NCBI GenBank assembly: GCA_017516865.1
Contig: JAFXAU010000023.1
Coordinates: 62,001-126,000, forward strand
DNA: 64,000 nucleotides
Direction: 5' to 3'
Source: Bacteroidales bacterium
Lineage (GTDB): Bacteria; Bacteroidota; Bacteroidia; Bacteroidales; UBA1715
This document shows, piece after piece, positions 1-9,462 of this stretch; the first letter of the stretch is position 1, and every line of letters begins with the position of its first letter. The notes beneath the pieces are model-generated. The model saw nothing but the letters and a program-made list of their open reading frames with translations, had not been told where the DNA came from and did not search any database. Position numbers and translations under genes: made by a program.

Positions 1-124
1 TACCGACTGTTGCCGAAATTGTGGAAAAAATGTTACCTGCCAATTGCATTCCGTCGCCGGAATCGCCTGTGAACCGAACAGCAATGTTGTCCACAGATGT
101 CACATTTTGTTTGTTATCAGTCAT
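1..124 (-). CDS. korA: 2-oxoacid:ferredoxin oxidoreductase, alpha subunit (N-terminal part, cut by window edge)
   Basis: Only the first 41 codons are inside the window. They begin at the ATG complementary to 122-124 and contain the motif RFTGDSGDGMQLAG. This is the glycine-rich opening of the gamma-type domain fused at the N-terminus of KorA-like alpha subunits, which oxidise 2-oxoglutarate or a related 2-oxoacid to the acyl-CoA and reduce ferredoxin. The gene follows nifJ on the same strand but is separated from it by a terminator and has its own -7-like element at 150-157. The exact substrate (2-oxoglutarate or branched-chain oxoacid) cannot be told from this fragment. A KorB partner would be expected just outside the window. 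Confidence 0.85.
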   Translation of the reverse strand, partial: MTDNKQNVTSVDNIAVRFTGDSGDGMQLAGNIFSTISATVG

Positions 125-149
125 TATTATATTGTTTTAAGAATTGACG

Positions 150-157
150 CAAAATTA
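150..157 (-). promoter_or_regulatory. Bacteroidota -7 element, korA
   Basis: On the minus strand this reads TAATTTTG, matching TAnnTTTG, and lies about 25 nt before the korA start. No clear -33 TTTG is present at the expected distance, so the assignment rests on the -7 match and its position. The rest of 125-355 is AT-rich and shows no gene. Confidence 0.4.
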
Positions 158-355
158 GCATTTTTTTGATAATGTGAAATGTAAATGGTTGTAAATAATA
201 AAAATACGTGTTTTACGTAGAGCGTTTCGGTATTGTCATAAAATAATTATCATTTTATGATTTTCATAAGATTATAATTTGTGTAAATGAGATTGATAGG
301 GTGATTGTCAAGATAACAGGTTGAAATGGTGGGATGACGGGGGATTTTAATGGAA

Positions 356-386
356 ACAAAAAAGGCTGTTCTTTCGGGCAGCCTTT
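356..386 (-). terminator. Intrinsic terminator after nifJ
   Basis: An 8-bp perfect stem, AAAGGCTG (361-368) with CAGCCTTT (379-386), has a 10-nt loop and is followed on the minus strand by a run of T (complement of the A-rich stretch 356-363). It starts 20 nt after the nifJ stop codon and separates nifJ from korA. Confidence 0.85.
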
Positions 387-406
387 CTTGTTGTATTGAA
401 ATATTA

Positions 407-3400
407 TTAGTATTCCAACTTGCTCATTCTTACATACGAAGCGTAGCGTTTCTTTGCCATGTCTTCGGCAGCGTTGAACAATTCTTGTGCTTCGTTCGGG
501 AATTGTTTCATTACTGAAGCATAACGAACTTCGCCTTTCAAGAAGTCTTGGAAACCGTCCCAAGCTGGTTCTTTGCTGTCGAGTGTGAATGGATTCTTGC
601 CTTCGGCTTCCAATTCTGGGTTGAAACGCCACAAGTGCCAGTAACCGCATGCAACTGCTGCTGCTTCTTCGGCTTGTGATTTGCCCATACCTTTCTTCAA
701 ACCGTGGTTGATACAAGGAGCGTAAGCAATGATGATTGAAGGTCCGTGATATGCCTCAGCTTCGCGGATTGCTTTCAAACATTGTGCTTGGTCGGCACCC
801 ATTGCGATTTGTGCTACATATACGTAACCGTAAGTAGTTGCAATCATACCAATGTCTTTCTTGCGAACTCTCTTGCCGGCAGCGGCAAATTTAGCGATAG
901 CGCCAAGTGGAGTAGCTTTCGATGCCTGACCACCAGTGTTGGAGTAAACCTCGGTATCAATTACAAGAATGTTAACGTCTTCGCCCGAAGCAATTACGTG
1001 GTCAAGGCCTCCGTAACCAATATCGTAAGAAGCACCGTCACCACCGATAATCCATTGAGAACGTTTTACCAAGTAATGGCTCAATTCTTTCAATTGAGAG
1101 CAAGTAGAACAGTTGCCAGCTGCTTTTTCAATCATTGGATTCAATTTAGCCGCTGCTGCTTTTGAAGCTGCTGCATCGTCCATACCGTCAATCCATTCTT
1201 GAGCTGCTTGTTTGAATTCAGCAGGAGTCTTGTCTTCGGCAATTGCACCTTCCAACAATGTTTTGATGCGAGCACGCATTTTCTTGTTTGCAATGTGCAT
1301 ACCCAAACCGAATTCGCAGAAGTCCTCGAACAATGAGTTAGCCCAAGCCGGACCTTGACCTTTTGCATTCTTCGTGTATGGAGTAGAAGGAACTGAACCA
1401 GAGTAGATTGAAGAACATCCAGTTGCGTTTGCAACGATTTCGCGGTCGCCGAACAATTGAGAAATCAATTTAACGTAAGGTGTTTCACCGCAACCTGCAC
1501 ACGCTCCGGAGAACTCGAACAATGGTTGAGCGAATTGTGAATTCTTAACATTTGCAGTAACATCAACCAAGTCTTGTTTTGATGTAACCTTTTCAACGCA
1601 ATATTGCCAGTTTGCAGCTTCTTTAGCAGCTGATTCTGAATTGTCGTCGTAGGGAACCATAGTAAGAGCTTTGCCAGTCTTTGGATTGCCCGGACAAACG
1701 TCGGCACAGTTACCACAAGCAAGACAGTCTTTTACGCCCACTTGCATTGTGAAGAACATTCCCTTCATTGCTGCAGGTGCCTTCATTTCGATAGTCTGAC
1801 CGTTGAATCCTGCTTTTTCTTGTTCTGTCATTACGAACGGACGGATACAAGCGTGAGGGCAGACGTACGCACATTTGTTACATTGGATACAGTTGTCGGC
1901 GTTCCAAACCGGTACGAATGCGCCAACACCACGTTTTTCAAATTTAGCCGTTCCTGCTGCCCAAGTACCGTCTTCAATACCTTTGAATGAAGAAACAGGC
2001 AACAAGTCACCGTCTTGAGCATTGATTGGACGAACAACTTTGTTGATGAAGTCGTCACCGTCAGAATAAACCTTAGGTTGTTCTGCAAGGTTTGCCCACG
2101 ATTTGTCAACAGCTAATTCTTTGTATTCGCCACCACGGTCGATAGCCGCGTAGTTCATATTTACAACGTCTTCACCTTTCTTTCCATAAGATTTCAAAGC
2201 AAAGTGTTTCATTTCGTCAACTGCCTTGTCAACAGGAATAACGCCTGTGATACGGAAGAATGCCGATTGAAGGATAGTGTTCGTTCTGTTTCCTAAGCCA
2301 ATTTCTTGTGCAATCTTCGTTGCGTTGATGTAGTAAACTTTTATGTCATTCTTTGCAAAGTACGCTTTAACCTTGTTAGGAATGTTGTGGGCAAGTTCTT
2401 CGCCGTCCCAGATAGTGTTCAAAAGGAACAAGCCGCCTTTTTGCAAACCACGAGTCACGTCATACATATTTAAATATGCTTGTTGGTGACAAGCCACGAA
2501 GTTTGGCGTCGTTACCAAATATGTAGAACGGATTGGTTCGTCACCGAAACGAAGGTGAGAGCAAGTGAAACCTCCCGATTTCTTTGAATCGTAAGAGAAA
2601 TATGCCTGACAATATTTGTCAGTCGTTTCACCGATAATTTTTACCGAGTTTTTGTTAGCACCAACGGTACCGTCTGCACCAAGACCGTAGAATTTAGCTT
2701 GGAACATTCCTGCAGGAGCAACAGAAACTTCTTCGCCAACAGGAAGCGATGTGAAAGTAACATCATCGTTGATACCAAGAGTGAAGTGGTTCTTTGGTTG
2801 AGCCATTGCAAGATTTTCGTAAACTGCAATGATTTGAGCCGGAGTAGTGTCGTTTGAGCCAAGACCGTAACGGCCGCCAACAACTTGAAGCTTCGACAAC
2901 ATTCCAAGTTCCGACAATGCGTCAACAACATCAAGATATAGAGGTTCGCTGTTTGCTCCCGGTTCTTTTGTTCTGTCGAGAACGCAGATACGTTTTGCCG
3001 AAGCAGGGATAGCTTCTTTCAAGTATTTCAGTGAGAACGGACGGTACAAGTGAACAGAAATCAAACCGACTTTTTTGCCCTTGGCGTTTTCAAAGTCAAC
3101 AACTTCCTTGATACATTCTGTTACCGAACCCATAGCGATGATGATGTTTTCTGCATCTTTTGCGCCGTAGTAGTCGAATGGACGATATTTTCTGCCAGTA
3201 ATTTTGGAGATTTGATCCATATAGTCGGAAACGATGTCGGCTACAGCATTATAATATGGGTTACAAGATTCACGGTGAGCGAAGAACACATCTGGGTTTT
3301 CAGCCATACCACGCATTTCTGGGTGTTCTGGTGAAAGAGCTCTTTCTCTGAATTCTTTTAATGCTTTTTGGTCAACAAGAGGAATAAGGTCTTCTTGGTT

Positions 3401-3961
3401 GACAACTTCAACTTTCTGGTATTCGTGAGAAGTACGGAAACCGTCGAAGAAGTTCAAGAAAGGAACGCGGCTCTTGATAGTAGCCAAGTGAGCCACACCA
3501 GCCAAGTCCATAACTTCTTGTACGGAACCTTCTGCCAACATTGCGAAACCTGTCTGGCGGCAAGCCAAAACGTCTTGATGGTCACCAAAGATACAAAGTG
3601 CGTGAGAAGCAAGTGTACGAGCCGAAACGTGGAATACGCAAGGAAGCAGTTCACCTGCAATCTTGTACATGTTCGGAATCATAAGGAGCAAACCTTGTGA
3701 AGCCGTGAACGTGGTTGTCAACGCACCTGCCTGCAACGAACCGTGTACTGTACCGGCAGCACCGCCTTCGGACTGCATTTCTTGAACCAAAACTGTTTCA
3801 CCGAACATATTCTTACGGCCTTGTGCTGCCCATTCGTCAACATTTTCAGCCATAGGAGATGACGGTGTGATAGGATAGATAGCAGCAACTTCGGTAAACA
3901 TATAGGCTATGTGAGCCGCAGCTGTGTTACCATCACACGTTAAAAATTTTTTATCCGCCAT
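407..3961 (-). CDS. nifJ: Pyruvate:ferredoxin (flavodoxin) oxidoreductase, single-chain
   Basis: This cytoplasmic enzyme converts pyruvate and CoA to acetyl-CoA, CO2 and reduced ferredoxin, and is central to anaerobic pyruvate catabolism. The 1184 residues match the usual single-chain length. The N-terminal PYR domain shows YPITPSSPMAE near residue 30. Two 4Fe-4S motifs, CIQCNKCAYVCP near residue 690 and CLACGNCADVCPG near 745, are followed by the thiamine diphosphate domain with GCAGCGETPY near 820 and GDGASYDIGYGG near 975. The start MADKKF agrees with a good promoter 48 nt upstream (4009-4040). The gene appears monocistronic, with a terminator behind it. Confidence 0.98.
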   Translation of the reverse strand: MADKKFLTCDGNTAAAHIAYMFTEVAAIYPITPSSPMAENVDEWAAQGRKNMFGETVLVQEMQSEGGAAGTVHGSLQAGALTTTFTASQGLLLMIPNMYKIAGELLPCVFHVSARTLASHALCIFGDHQDVLACRQTGFAMLAEGSVQEVMDLAGVAHLATIKSRVPFLNFFDGFRTSHEYQKVEVVNQEDLIPLVDQKALKEFRERALSPEHPEMRGMAENPDVFFAHRESCNPYYNAVADIVSDYMDQISKITGRKYRPFDYYGAKDAENIIIAMGSVTECIKEVVDFENAKGKKVGLISVHLYRPFSLKYLKEAIPASAKRICVLDRTKEPGANSEPLYLDVVDALSELGMLSKLQVVGGRYGLGSNDTTPAQIIAVYENLAMAQPKNHFTLGINDDVTFTSLPVGEEVSVAPAGMFQAKFYGLGADGTVGANKNSVKIIGETTDKYCQAYFSYDSKKSGGFTCSHLRFGDEPIRSTYLVTTPNFVACHQQAYLNMYDVTRGLQKGGLFLLNTIWDGEELAHNIPNKVKAYFAKNDIKVYYINATKIAQEIGLGNRTNTILQSAFFRITGVIPVDKAVDEMKHFALKSYGKKGEDVVNMNYAAIDRGGEYKELAVDKSWANLAEQPKVYSDGDDFINKVVRPINAQDGDLLPVSSFKGIEDGTWAAGTAKFEKRGVGAFVPVWNADNCIQCNKCAYVCPHACIRPFVMTEQEKAGFNGQTIEMKAPAAMKGMFFTMQVGVKDCLACGNCADVCPGNPKTGKALTMVPYDDNSESAAKEAANWQYCVEKVTSKQDLVDVTANVKNSQFAQPLFEFSGACAGCGETPYVKLISQLFGDREIVANATGCSSIYSGSVPSTPYTKNAKGQGPAWANSLFEDFCEFGLGMHIANKKMRARIKTLLEGAIAEDKTPAEFKQAAQEWIDGMDDAAASKAAAAKLNPMIEKAAGNCSTCSQLKELSHYLVKRSQWIIGGDGASYDIGYGGLDHVIASGEDVNILVIDTEVYSNTGGQASKATPLGAIAKFAAAGKRVRKKDIGMIATTYGYVYVAQIAMGADQAQCLKAIREAEAYHGPSIIIAYAPCINHGLKKGMGKSQAEEAAAVACGYWHLWRFNPELEAEGKNPFTLDSKEPAWDGFQDFLKGEVRYASVMKQFPNEAQELFNAAEDMAKKRYASYVRMSKLEY

Positions 3962-4008
3962 GATTTTATAAATTTATAATATTTTAAGTTTTATTTTTTG
4001 ATTGTTGG

Positions 4009-4040
4009 CAAAGGTATTAAAAAAAATGCATAACTCACAA
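4009..4040 (-). promoter_or_regulatory. Bacteroidota-type promoter of nifJ
   Basis: On the minus strand the -7 element is TACCTTTG (complement of 4009-4016) and a TTG -33 element is the complement of 4038-4040, with 21 nt between them. This fits the known Bacteroidota sigma-ABfr layout of TTTG, 19-21 nt, TAnnTTTG. It would give a leader of roughly 40 nt. It sits in the gap between serB and nifJ. Confidence 0.65.
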
Positions 4041-4068
4041 TGATTTTCTTATGAGTTATACATTATAA

Positions 4069-5301
4069 TTAACCTTCGTCAACTTCTCTGTCTCTAAAGC
4101 CCAACATATAAAGGATTCCGTCCAAACCGATGGTGCTAATTTTATTGTCGGCACGTTCTTGAACCTTGGGTTTCGCATGGAATGCAATTCCCAATCCTGC
4201 AATGTTTATCATCGGAAGGTCGTTGGCACCATCACCCACGGCAATTACCTGTTCTAAGTGAATGTCTTCTTTGAACGCAATTTTACGCAATAATTCGGCT
4301 TTCATTTGACCGTCGACAATTTCGCCAAGATAATTTCCTGTCAATTTGCCGTCTTTTATTTCCAATTCGTTTGCAAAAACGTAATCTATGCCGAGTTTCG
4401 ACTGTAAGTATCTGCCGAAGAATGTGAATCCACCAGAAAGAATGGCCACTTTGTAACCGAAACGTTTCAATGTACGTATCAATCTGTCGGCCCCTTCGGT
4501 CATCGGAAGCTTGCGTGCAATGTCGTCGAGGACGCTTTCGTCAATGCCGTTGAGCAATTTTATACGACGACGGAAACTTTCCTTGAAGTCGATTTCGCCT
4601 CGCATTGCTGATTCTGTAATGTCAGACACTTCTTTTTCCACGCCAGCGTATTTTGCCAATTCTACAATTACTTCTGTCTGAATTAGGGTGGAATCCATAT
4701 CGAAGCAGATTAGTCGGCGGTTACGACGGAATGCGTTGTCTTCCTGGAATGCAATGTCGAATCCGATTCGTTTGGAAATCTCCATGAAATCGGCCTTCAT
4801 TTTCTTTTCGTCTACAGGATTTCCACGTACAGATAATTCAACACATGCACGGTTTTTAGAAACTTGTTCTTGCTTGAACGAGACACGACCGCTCAAACGA
4901 GTAATATTGTCGATATTGAGCGTTTGTTCGCAAAGAACTTTTGTGATTTCAGCAAGATAGCGTGCTTCTATATGACGACCAAAAAGCGTAACAATATAAC
5001 GCTTCTTTCCTTGATTTTGAACCCAGTCTTCGTAAGTCTGACCATCGATAGGAGTGAAGCGTGCGTTAATGTCAAATTCGTATGCTTTGAAAAGTAGCTC
5101 TTTCAGAACAGGGCCGCTGATTCCAGATTTCGGCAGACGGAACAAAATACCGAGCGACAATGTGTCGTGGATTACGGATTGTCCGATGTCGAGAATGTCG
5201 GCTTTGTACTGCGACAGAATGTCTGTCAATGCGGCAGTGACGCCGGCTTTGTCTTTACCTGAAATGCTTAAAAGAATTACGTCTTCGCTTGTGTCTTTCA
5301 T
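4069..5301 (-). CDS. serB: Phosphoserine phosphatase with N-terminal ACT region
   Basis: The enzyme removes phosphate from phosphoserine, the last step of serine synthesis. The 410-residue protein has an ACT-like regulatory half at the N-terminus, beginning DVILLSISGKDKAGVTAAL, and a C-terminal HAD phosphatase. HAD motif I is DMDSTL near residue 200, motif II is SGGF near 288, and the C-terminal acidic motif is GDGANDLPM near 354. The start is set at the ATG before KDTSED (5301), because the 15 codons that could precede it are not family-like. It lies downstream of the FKBP/rhamnose cluster after a 140-bp repeat-rich gap. Confidence 0.93.
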   Translation of the reverse strand: MKDTSEDVILLSISGKDKAGVTAALTDILSQYKADILDIGQSVIHDTLSLGILFRLPKSGISGPVLKELLFKAYEFDINARFTPIDGQTYEDWVQNQGKKRYIVTLFGRHIEARYLAEITKVLCEQTLNIDNITRLSGRVSFKQEQVSKNRACVELSVRGNPVDEKKMKADFMEISKRIGFDIAFQEDNAFRRNRRLICFDMDSTLIQTEVIVELAKYAGVEKEVSDITESAMRGEIDFKESFRRRIKLLNGIDESVLDDIARKLPMTEGADRLIRTLKRFGYKVAILSGGFTFFGRYLQSKLGIDYVFANELEIKDGKLTGNYLGEIVDGQMKAELLRKIAFKEDIHLEQVIAVGDGANDLPMINIAGLGIAFHAKPKVQERADNKISTIGLDGILYMLGFRDREVDEG

Positions 5302-5388
5302 TGTTGATTTTTTTTGCAAAAGAACACAAAAAGAGATAAAAAACAATGAAATCCCTTAAGAATTCTGTAGAAATTAGTGGTTTATGGG

Positions 5389-5444
5389 TTATTGGTTATG
5401 GTAAATTGTACATTATATTTATTGTACATTGTGAATTGTACATT
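5389..5444. repeat. Intergenic AT-rich repeat (ATTGTACATT family)
   Basis: Three copies of ATTGTACATT lie at 5405-5414, 5421-5430 and 5435-5444, the last overlapping the stop codon of the upstream FKBP gene. The 16-mer at 5427-5442 has an exact inverted copy at 40120-40135, and TTATTGGTTATG at 5389-5400 recurs at 44237-44248. It is non-coding as far as can be seen. Confidence 0.6.
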
Positions 5445-5982
5445 ATTTTTTTCCAAAATGTTCTTTTACAATCACGTTGTAGTGCAAAATTGCCAATACG
5501 GGAATTTGGTTTTGGTCACCGATGAGCCCATGTGCCAGATGGGGTGGAATGAGCAAATCTGCGGTGTCGCCTTTGTGCATGAGCAAAATTGCTTCTTCAA
5601 GTCCTGATTCAACGCCGCCTTGACCAACTTTGAATTCTTTAAGTCCCAGTGAATCAGAAGAATAACATTGTTTGCCGTTTAGTAGGCTGATGTTGTATGC
5701 TATTTTGACCAAATCGCCAGTTTTGATTGGAGTCGTGTCGCCGCTTGGCGTTATATTGTACCATAGTCCGCTGCCAGACGAGTCCATTTTTAGTCCATTA
5801 TCATGAATGTATTGCTTAATTGTATCTTGTTTTCGTTTTACAATTTCGCGATTTACTTCGATATTGCGTTCCTCGTAGCGACGGATTTCTTCGGCTGTCA
5901 CTACGCGTTTTTTCTCCTGTTTGCATTCAACAAAAATGCATACGGAAGACAAGCAGGCGAGAAGCATTGCGATTTTTCTCAT
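5443..5982 (-). CDS. FKBP-type peptidyl-prolyl cis-trans isomerase, exported
   Basis: The 179-residue protein begins with a hydrophobic signal segment ending in a Cys at residue 20, so a lipoprotein is possible, though the lipobox FVEC is weak. An FKBP domain covers roughly residues 80-175: GDLVKIAYNISLLNGK, then VGQGGVESGLEEAILLMHKG, then LIPPHLAHG, a degenerate version of the usual IPP..AYG segment. Such proteins help folding of exported proteins; the gliding-motility protein GldI belongs to the same fold group. It overlaps the preceding lipoprotein gene by 4 bp (ATGA), so translation is probably coupled. Confidence 0.82.
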   Translation of the reverse strand: MRKIAMLLACLSSVCIFVECKQEKKRVVTAEEIRRYEERNIEVNREIVKRKQDTIKQYIHDNGLKMDSSGSGLWYNITPSGDTTPIKTGDLVKIAYNISLLNGKQCYSSDSLGLKEFKVGQGGVESGLEEAILLMHKGDTADLLIPPHLAHGLIGDQNQIPVLAILHYNVIVKEHFGKK

Positions 5983-6338
5983 TTTACGTATATTTTCTTG
6001 GTTTGCGACGCTTTTAACTCGTTCTCGTCTGTAGCTTGGATTTTAATGTTCTGCGTTCTCAATCGTCCCGAGAACGGTAAGTCCCAATCAATTGTGATTG
6101 AATCTGTTGCAGAAAATGTCGAGTCGAAATATTCAGTCGTGTTTACATAGAGCTGCACTTGGTTTACTTTCGAGTTATTTCCTAGGGCAGTCACTTTAAA
6201 AGTAATTATGTCGGATTGACTGATTGTGTCTGCGATTTCGGAATCGTTGGCAAAATAAATGCGTGGGCCGTCCATCATTTCTTTTGTACAAGAAACAAAA
6301 ATTGAAAGAACGAGTGACAGAACTGCTATTTTTTTCAT
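5979..6338 (-). CDS. Small lipoprotein with Ig-like fold, unknown function
   Basis: This is a 119-residue protein with a clear lipoprotein signal (LSIFVSC, Cys at residue 17). The rest is rich in beta-strand patterns and ends KIKATDENEL-like in a way typical of single bacterial Ig-like or fibronectin-like domains that describe changes along a strand sandwich. No enzyme motif is visible. It overlaps rfbD upstream and the FKBP gene downstream by 4 bp each, so it is part of the same transcript and is likely exported to the periplasm or outer membrane. Its specific role is not recognised. Confidence 0.7.
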   Translation of the reverse strand: MKKIAVLSLVLSIFVSCTKEMMDGPRIYFANDSEIADTISQSDIITFKVTALGNNSKVNQVQLYVNTTEYFDSTFSATDSITIDWDLPFSGRLRTQNIKIQATDENELKASQTKKIYVK

Positions 6339-7207
6339 TGTTTTTGTAAATTCTTAATGCAGAGTGCTAAACTATCTTTCCAATATGGAACGTCGATGGA
6401 ATAAGTCTCTTTGATTTTTTGTTTATTCAAAACGCTGTAGAATGGACGTTTTGCCGGACTTGGAAAATCTTTGGATTCAATCGGTCTTACGTTGCAAGTA
6501 ATGTTTGCAAGAGAATGAATTTCTTTTGTGAAATCGTACCAACTGCAAACGCCTTCGTTTGAAAAATGGTAGATGCCAGGAACGGTTTCCTTGTCGCCGT
6601 TTTCAATCTTTTTGATAATTGAAAGAATTGTTTGAGCCAAATCTCCAGCGTATGTCGGCGTGCCAACTTGGTCAAAAACAACCGAAAGTTCGTCTTTCTC
6701 TGTACCAAGTCGCATCATGGTTTTTACAAAATTGTTTCCATATTCGGAATAGAGCCATGCAGTACGAAGAATAATTGTGTTTTGACACGCTTTGAGGGCA
6801 AGGGTTTCGCCTGCAAGTTTTGTCCTGCCGTAAGCCGATTGCGGACAAACAGAATCAGATTCGCTATATGGCTGACAGGCATTTCCGTCAAAAACATAGT
6901 CGGTTGAGACGTGGATGAACGTGCTGTTGTATTTAGCACAGACTTTTGCCAAGTTTTCGGGAGCAACGGCATTGATTTTATAAGCAATGTCTTCCTCGCT
7001 TTCGGCTTTGTTCACATTAGTGTACGCCGCACAATTCACCACGTAGTCAAATGGGGTAACGGCAAAGAGCGAGTCAATTGCATTGATGTCTGTAATGTCG
7101 AGTTCTGCCACGTCTGTGTATGTGAACGAAAACGGGGTTTTATCCGCAATGTCGCGAATTTCGTTTCCTAATTGTCCGTTGCAACCTGTTATAAGAATTT
7201 TTGTCAT
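6335..7207 (-). CDS. rfbD: dTDP-4-dehydrorhamnose reductase
   Basis: The enzyme carries out the last step of dTDP-L-rhamnose synthesis, NAD(P)H-dependent reduction of the 4-keto sugar. The 290-residue protein is an extended short-chain dehydrogenase: TGCNGQLG at residues 7-14 binds the nucleotide, STDYVFDG near 100 and YGRTK near 126 supply the catalytic Ser/Thr, Tyr and Lys. It follows rfbC after 6 bp. rfbB (glucose 4,6-dehydratase), needed for the same pathway, is not in this window. Confidence 0.95.
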   Translation of the reverse strand: MTKILITGCNGQLGNEIRDIADKTPFSFTYTDVAELDITDINAIDSLFAVTPFDYVVNCAAYTNVNKAESEEDIAYKINAVAPENLAKVCAKYNSTFIHVSTDYVFDGNACQPYSESDSVCPQSAYGRTKLAGETLALKACQNTIILRTAWLYSEYGNNFVKTMMRLGTEKDELSVVFDQVGTPTYAGDLAQTILSIIKKIENGDKETVPGIYHFSNEGVCSWYDFTKEIHSLANITCNVRPIESKDFPSPAKRPFYSVLNKQKIKETYSIDVPYWKDSLALCIKNLQKQ

Positions 7208-7213
7208 TTGGTC

Positions 7214-7768
7214 TTAAAATGTAAACGGTGATTCAAATTCTGCAAACGAAGGGTGTTTTAAATCTTTATCGGAAATGATTGCTTCGTCCAACGGAATTTG
7301 CCAATCAATGTCTAAGTCTGTGTCATTGAATAAGATACCACCTTCGGTTTCGGGGTGATAATAGTCTGTGCATTTGTATTGCACGATTGCTGTTTCGCTT
7401 AATACGGAAAAACCGTGTGCAAAGCCGGCAGGAATGAGCAGTTGCTTGAAATTATCGTCGCTCAATAGGGCAGAGACATGCATTCCGTATGTCGGAGAGC
7501 CTTTTCGTATGTCGACAGCCACGTCAATTATGGAACCTTGAACTACACGGAGTAATTTTGTCTGTGCATGAGGCGGTTTCTGAAAATGAAGTCCTCGTAT
7601 AACGCCGTACGATGACTTAGATTGATTATCCTGCACGAATGTGTATTCTATTCCTTTGTCTGCCAACGAAAGTTTGTTGTAGCTTTCGTAAAAATATCCA
7701 CGTTGGTCGAGAAATACTTTGGGTTCAATTATATAAACTCCGTCGATTTTCGTTTTAATTACTTCCAT
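7214..7768 (-). CDS. rfbC: dTDP-4-dehydrorhamnose 3,5-epimerase
   Basis: This 184-residue cupin-fold epimerase acts between RfbB and RfbD in dTDP-L-rhamnose synthesis. Family marks are DQRGYFYESYN near residue 22, GVIRGLHFQ near 55 with the catalytic His, and IPAGFAHGFSVL near 113. The start codon overlaps the last base of rfbA, so the two genes are co-translated. Confidence 0.96.
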   Translation of the reverse strand: MEVIKTKIDGVYIIEPKVFLDQRGYFYESYNKLSLADKGIEYTFVQDNQSKSSYGVIRGLHFQKPPHAQTKLLRVVQGSIIDVAVDIRKGSPTYGMHVSALLSDDNFKQLLIPAGFAHGFSVLSETAIVQYKCTDYYHPETEGGILFNDTDLDIDWQIPLDEAIISDKDLKHPSFAEFESPFTF

Positions 7769-8646
7769 CAGTCTAAAATTTTATTATCGGCAATTTTCAA
7801 AAGATATTGTCCGTATTCGTTTTTCTTGAGCGGCTCTGCCAATTCGAGCAACTTTTCACGCGAAATGTATTTCTTTGAATACGCAATCTCTTCAAGACAG
7901 GCAACCATAAGTCCCTGACGGTTTTCTATGGCAGAAACGTAGTTTGAGGCTTCCAACAGACTGTCGTGTGTCCCGGTGTCGAGCCATGCGATGCCACGGC
8001 CGAGCAGTTTCACGTCGAGCGAACCTTCGTTTAAGTAAAGTTTGTTCAAGTCTGTTATTTCCAATTCGCCACGAGCCGATGGCTTGAGCGATTTTGCTTT
8101 GGGAACCACCGTGTTGTCGTAGAAATACAATCCAGTTACTGCATAATTAGATTTTGGATTTTTGGGTTTTTCTTCCAACGAAATAACCTTGCGGTTTTCG
8201 TCAAATTCAACCACACCGTAACGTTCGGGGTCGTTTACGAAATATCCGAACACTGTGGCGCCATTGGTGTTTTTGGCTGTTTGAGCCAATAGTTTGCCAA
8301 AATCGTGGCCAAAGAAAATGTTGTCGCCCAAAATAAGGCAGCACGAATCGTTTCCAATAAATTCCTCGCCAATGAGAAATGCCTGAGCAAGTCCGTCTGG
8401 TGAAGGCTGAATGGCATATTGCAGATTGATTCCCCATTGTGAACCGTCACCTAAAAGACGCATGAACATTGACTGGTCTTCGGGGGTGGTGATGATAAGA
8501 ATATCGCGGATGTCGGCCAGCATGAGTACCGAAAGCGGATAGTAAATCATCGGTTTGTTGTAGATAGGCACAAGCTGCTTAGAAATGCTCTTTGTGATAG
8601 GATAGAGCCTTGTGCCAGAACCACCTGCAAGTATAATACCTTTCAT
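7768..8646 (-). CDS. rfbA: Glucose-1-phosphate thymidylyltransferase
   Basis: The enzyme joins glucose-1-phosphate and dTTP to dTDP-glucose, entry to dTDP-rhamnose synthesis. The 292 residues match the family length. GGSGTRLYP at residues 8-16 is the nucleotide-binding signature; [11 protein letters not shown] and LGDNIF follow as expected, and the GTHDSLLEA segment is present near the sugar site. It opens the rfbACD cluster, 43 bp after an FKBP gene on the same strand. Confidence 0.97.
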   Translation of the reverse strand: MKGIILAGGSGTRLYPITKSISKQLVPIYNKPMIYYPLSVLMLADIRDILIITTPEDQSMFMRLLGDGSQWGINLQYAIQPSPDGLAQAFLIGEEFIGNDSCCLILGDNIFFGHDFGKLLAQTAKNTNGATVFGYFVNDPERYGVVEFDENRKVISLEEKPKNPKSNYAVTGLYFYDNTVVPKAKSLKPSARGELEITDLNKLYLNEGSLDVKLLGRGIAWLDTGTHDSLLEASNYVSAIENRQGLMVACLEEIAYSKKYISREKLLELAEPLKKNEYGQYLLKIADNKILD

Positions 8647-8689
8647 TTGTTTACGATATTTGTATAAACTAAAAATTATACCTTGCTTT

Positions 8690-9451
8690 TTATTTAGCCG
8701 GCAAAACGTCCTCTATTCTCCTAGGACCGTTCTCTGGCTTTTTCCCTTTTATTACTTTTTTCAATTCAACTTCGAAAATAAGTGTTGAATATGGCTGAAT
8801 GGCTGCATTCCCATATTCGCCGTATGCCAAATTGTAAGGAATGAATAATTTAGCTTTTGTTCCTTCTGACAAAAGAGGAAATGCTTCAATCCAGCCTTCT
8901 ATCAATGAATATGGTATGAGTGGGAATTTTACTGTTTCGTTGCCTGTTGTGCTGTCGAAAACAGTTCCGTCAAGGAGCGTACCTTTATATAATACTTCGA
9001 TTGTGTCGTACAGACTTGGTTTAGGACCTTTCCCTTCGCTCAATATTTCGTACTGCAAACCACTTGCGGTTGTTACAACACCTGTTTTTTCTTTATTTTC
9101 GTTCAGAAATTTTTCACCTTCTTCACGATTCGGACCATATTGTTCAGCAAGTTTATTTTTTTCTTTCTCCTCAATTAAAGCTACATATCTCTGCATCAAT
9201 TCGCTATATTGTTCTTGGTCTAAATCAAGAGGATAATTTTCTTCGTCTTTATTGAATGCCTTGAATCCAGCAAAGAACGCATCGTTTGTGACTGTGTCAA
9301 CGCCTTGTTGATGCCACATTGCCGCAGTTTGAAAGCCTAAACAGAAACTTACGCTATCTTGAAGATTGTTTAAAGCGACATCTTTGTTACCACAAGAAAA
9401 TAAAGTTGCTGATAAACAAGCAATTCCAAATACTTTAATACCTAATTTCAT
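8690..9451 (-). CDS. FKBP-type peptidyl-prolyl isomerase lipoprotein (FkpA-like)
   Basis: The 253-residue protein has a good lipoprotein signal (ATLFSCG, Cys near residue 20). A helical N-terminal dimerisation region (about 30-120) with the [11 protein letters not shown] linker is followed by an FKBP domain: [61 protein letters not shown]. This is the FkpA/Mip layout of a periplasmic or outer-membrane chaperone. It lies 11 bp after a second lipoprotein of the same kind, so the pair looks like a tandem duplication that has diverged. Confidence 0.93.
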   Translation of the reverse strand: MKLGIKVFGIACLSATLFSCGNKDVALNNLQDSVSFCLGFQTAAMWHQQGVDTVTNDAFFAGFKAFNKDEENYPLDLDQEQYSELMQRYVALIEEKEKNKLAEQYGPNREEGEKFLNENKEKTGVVTTASGLQYEILSEGKGPKPSLYDTIEVLYKGTLLDGTVFDSTTGNETVKFPLIPYSLIEGWIEAFPLLSEGTKAKLFIPYNLAYGEYGNAAIQPYSTLIFEVELKKVIKGKKPENGPRRIEDVLPAK

Positions 9452-9462
9452 TTTGTAAATAT

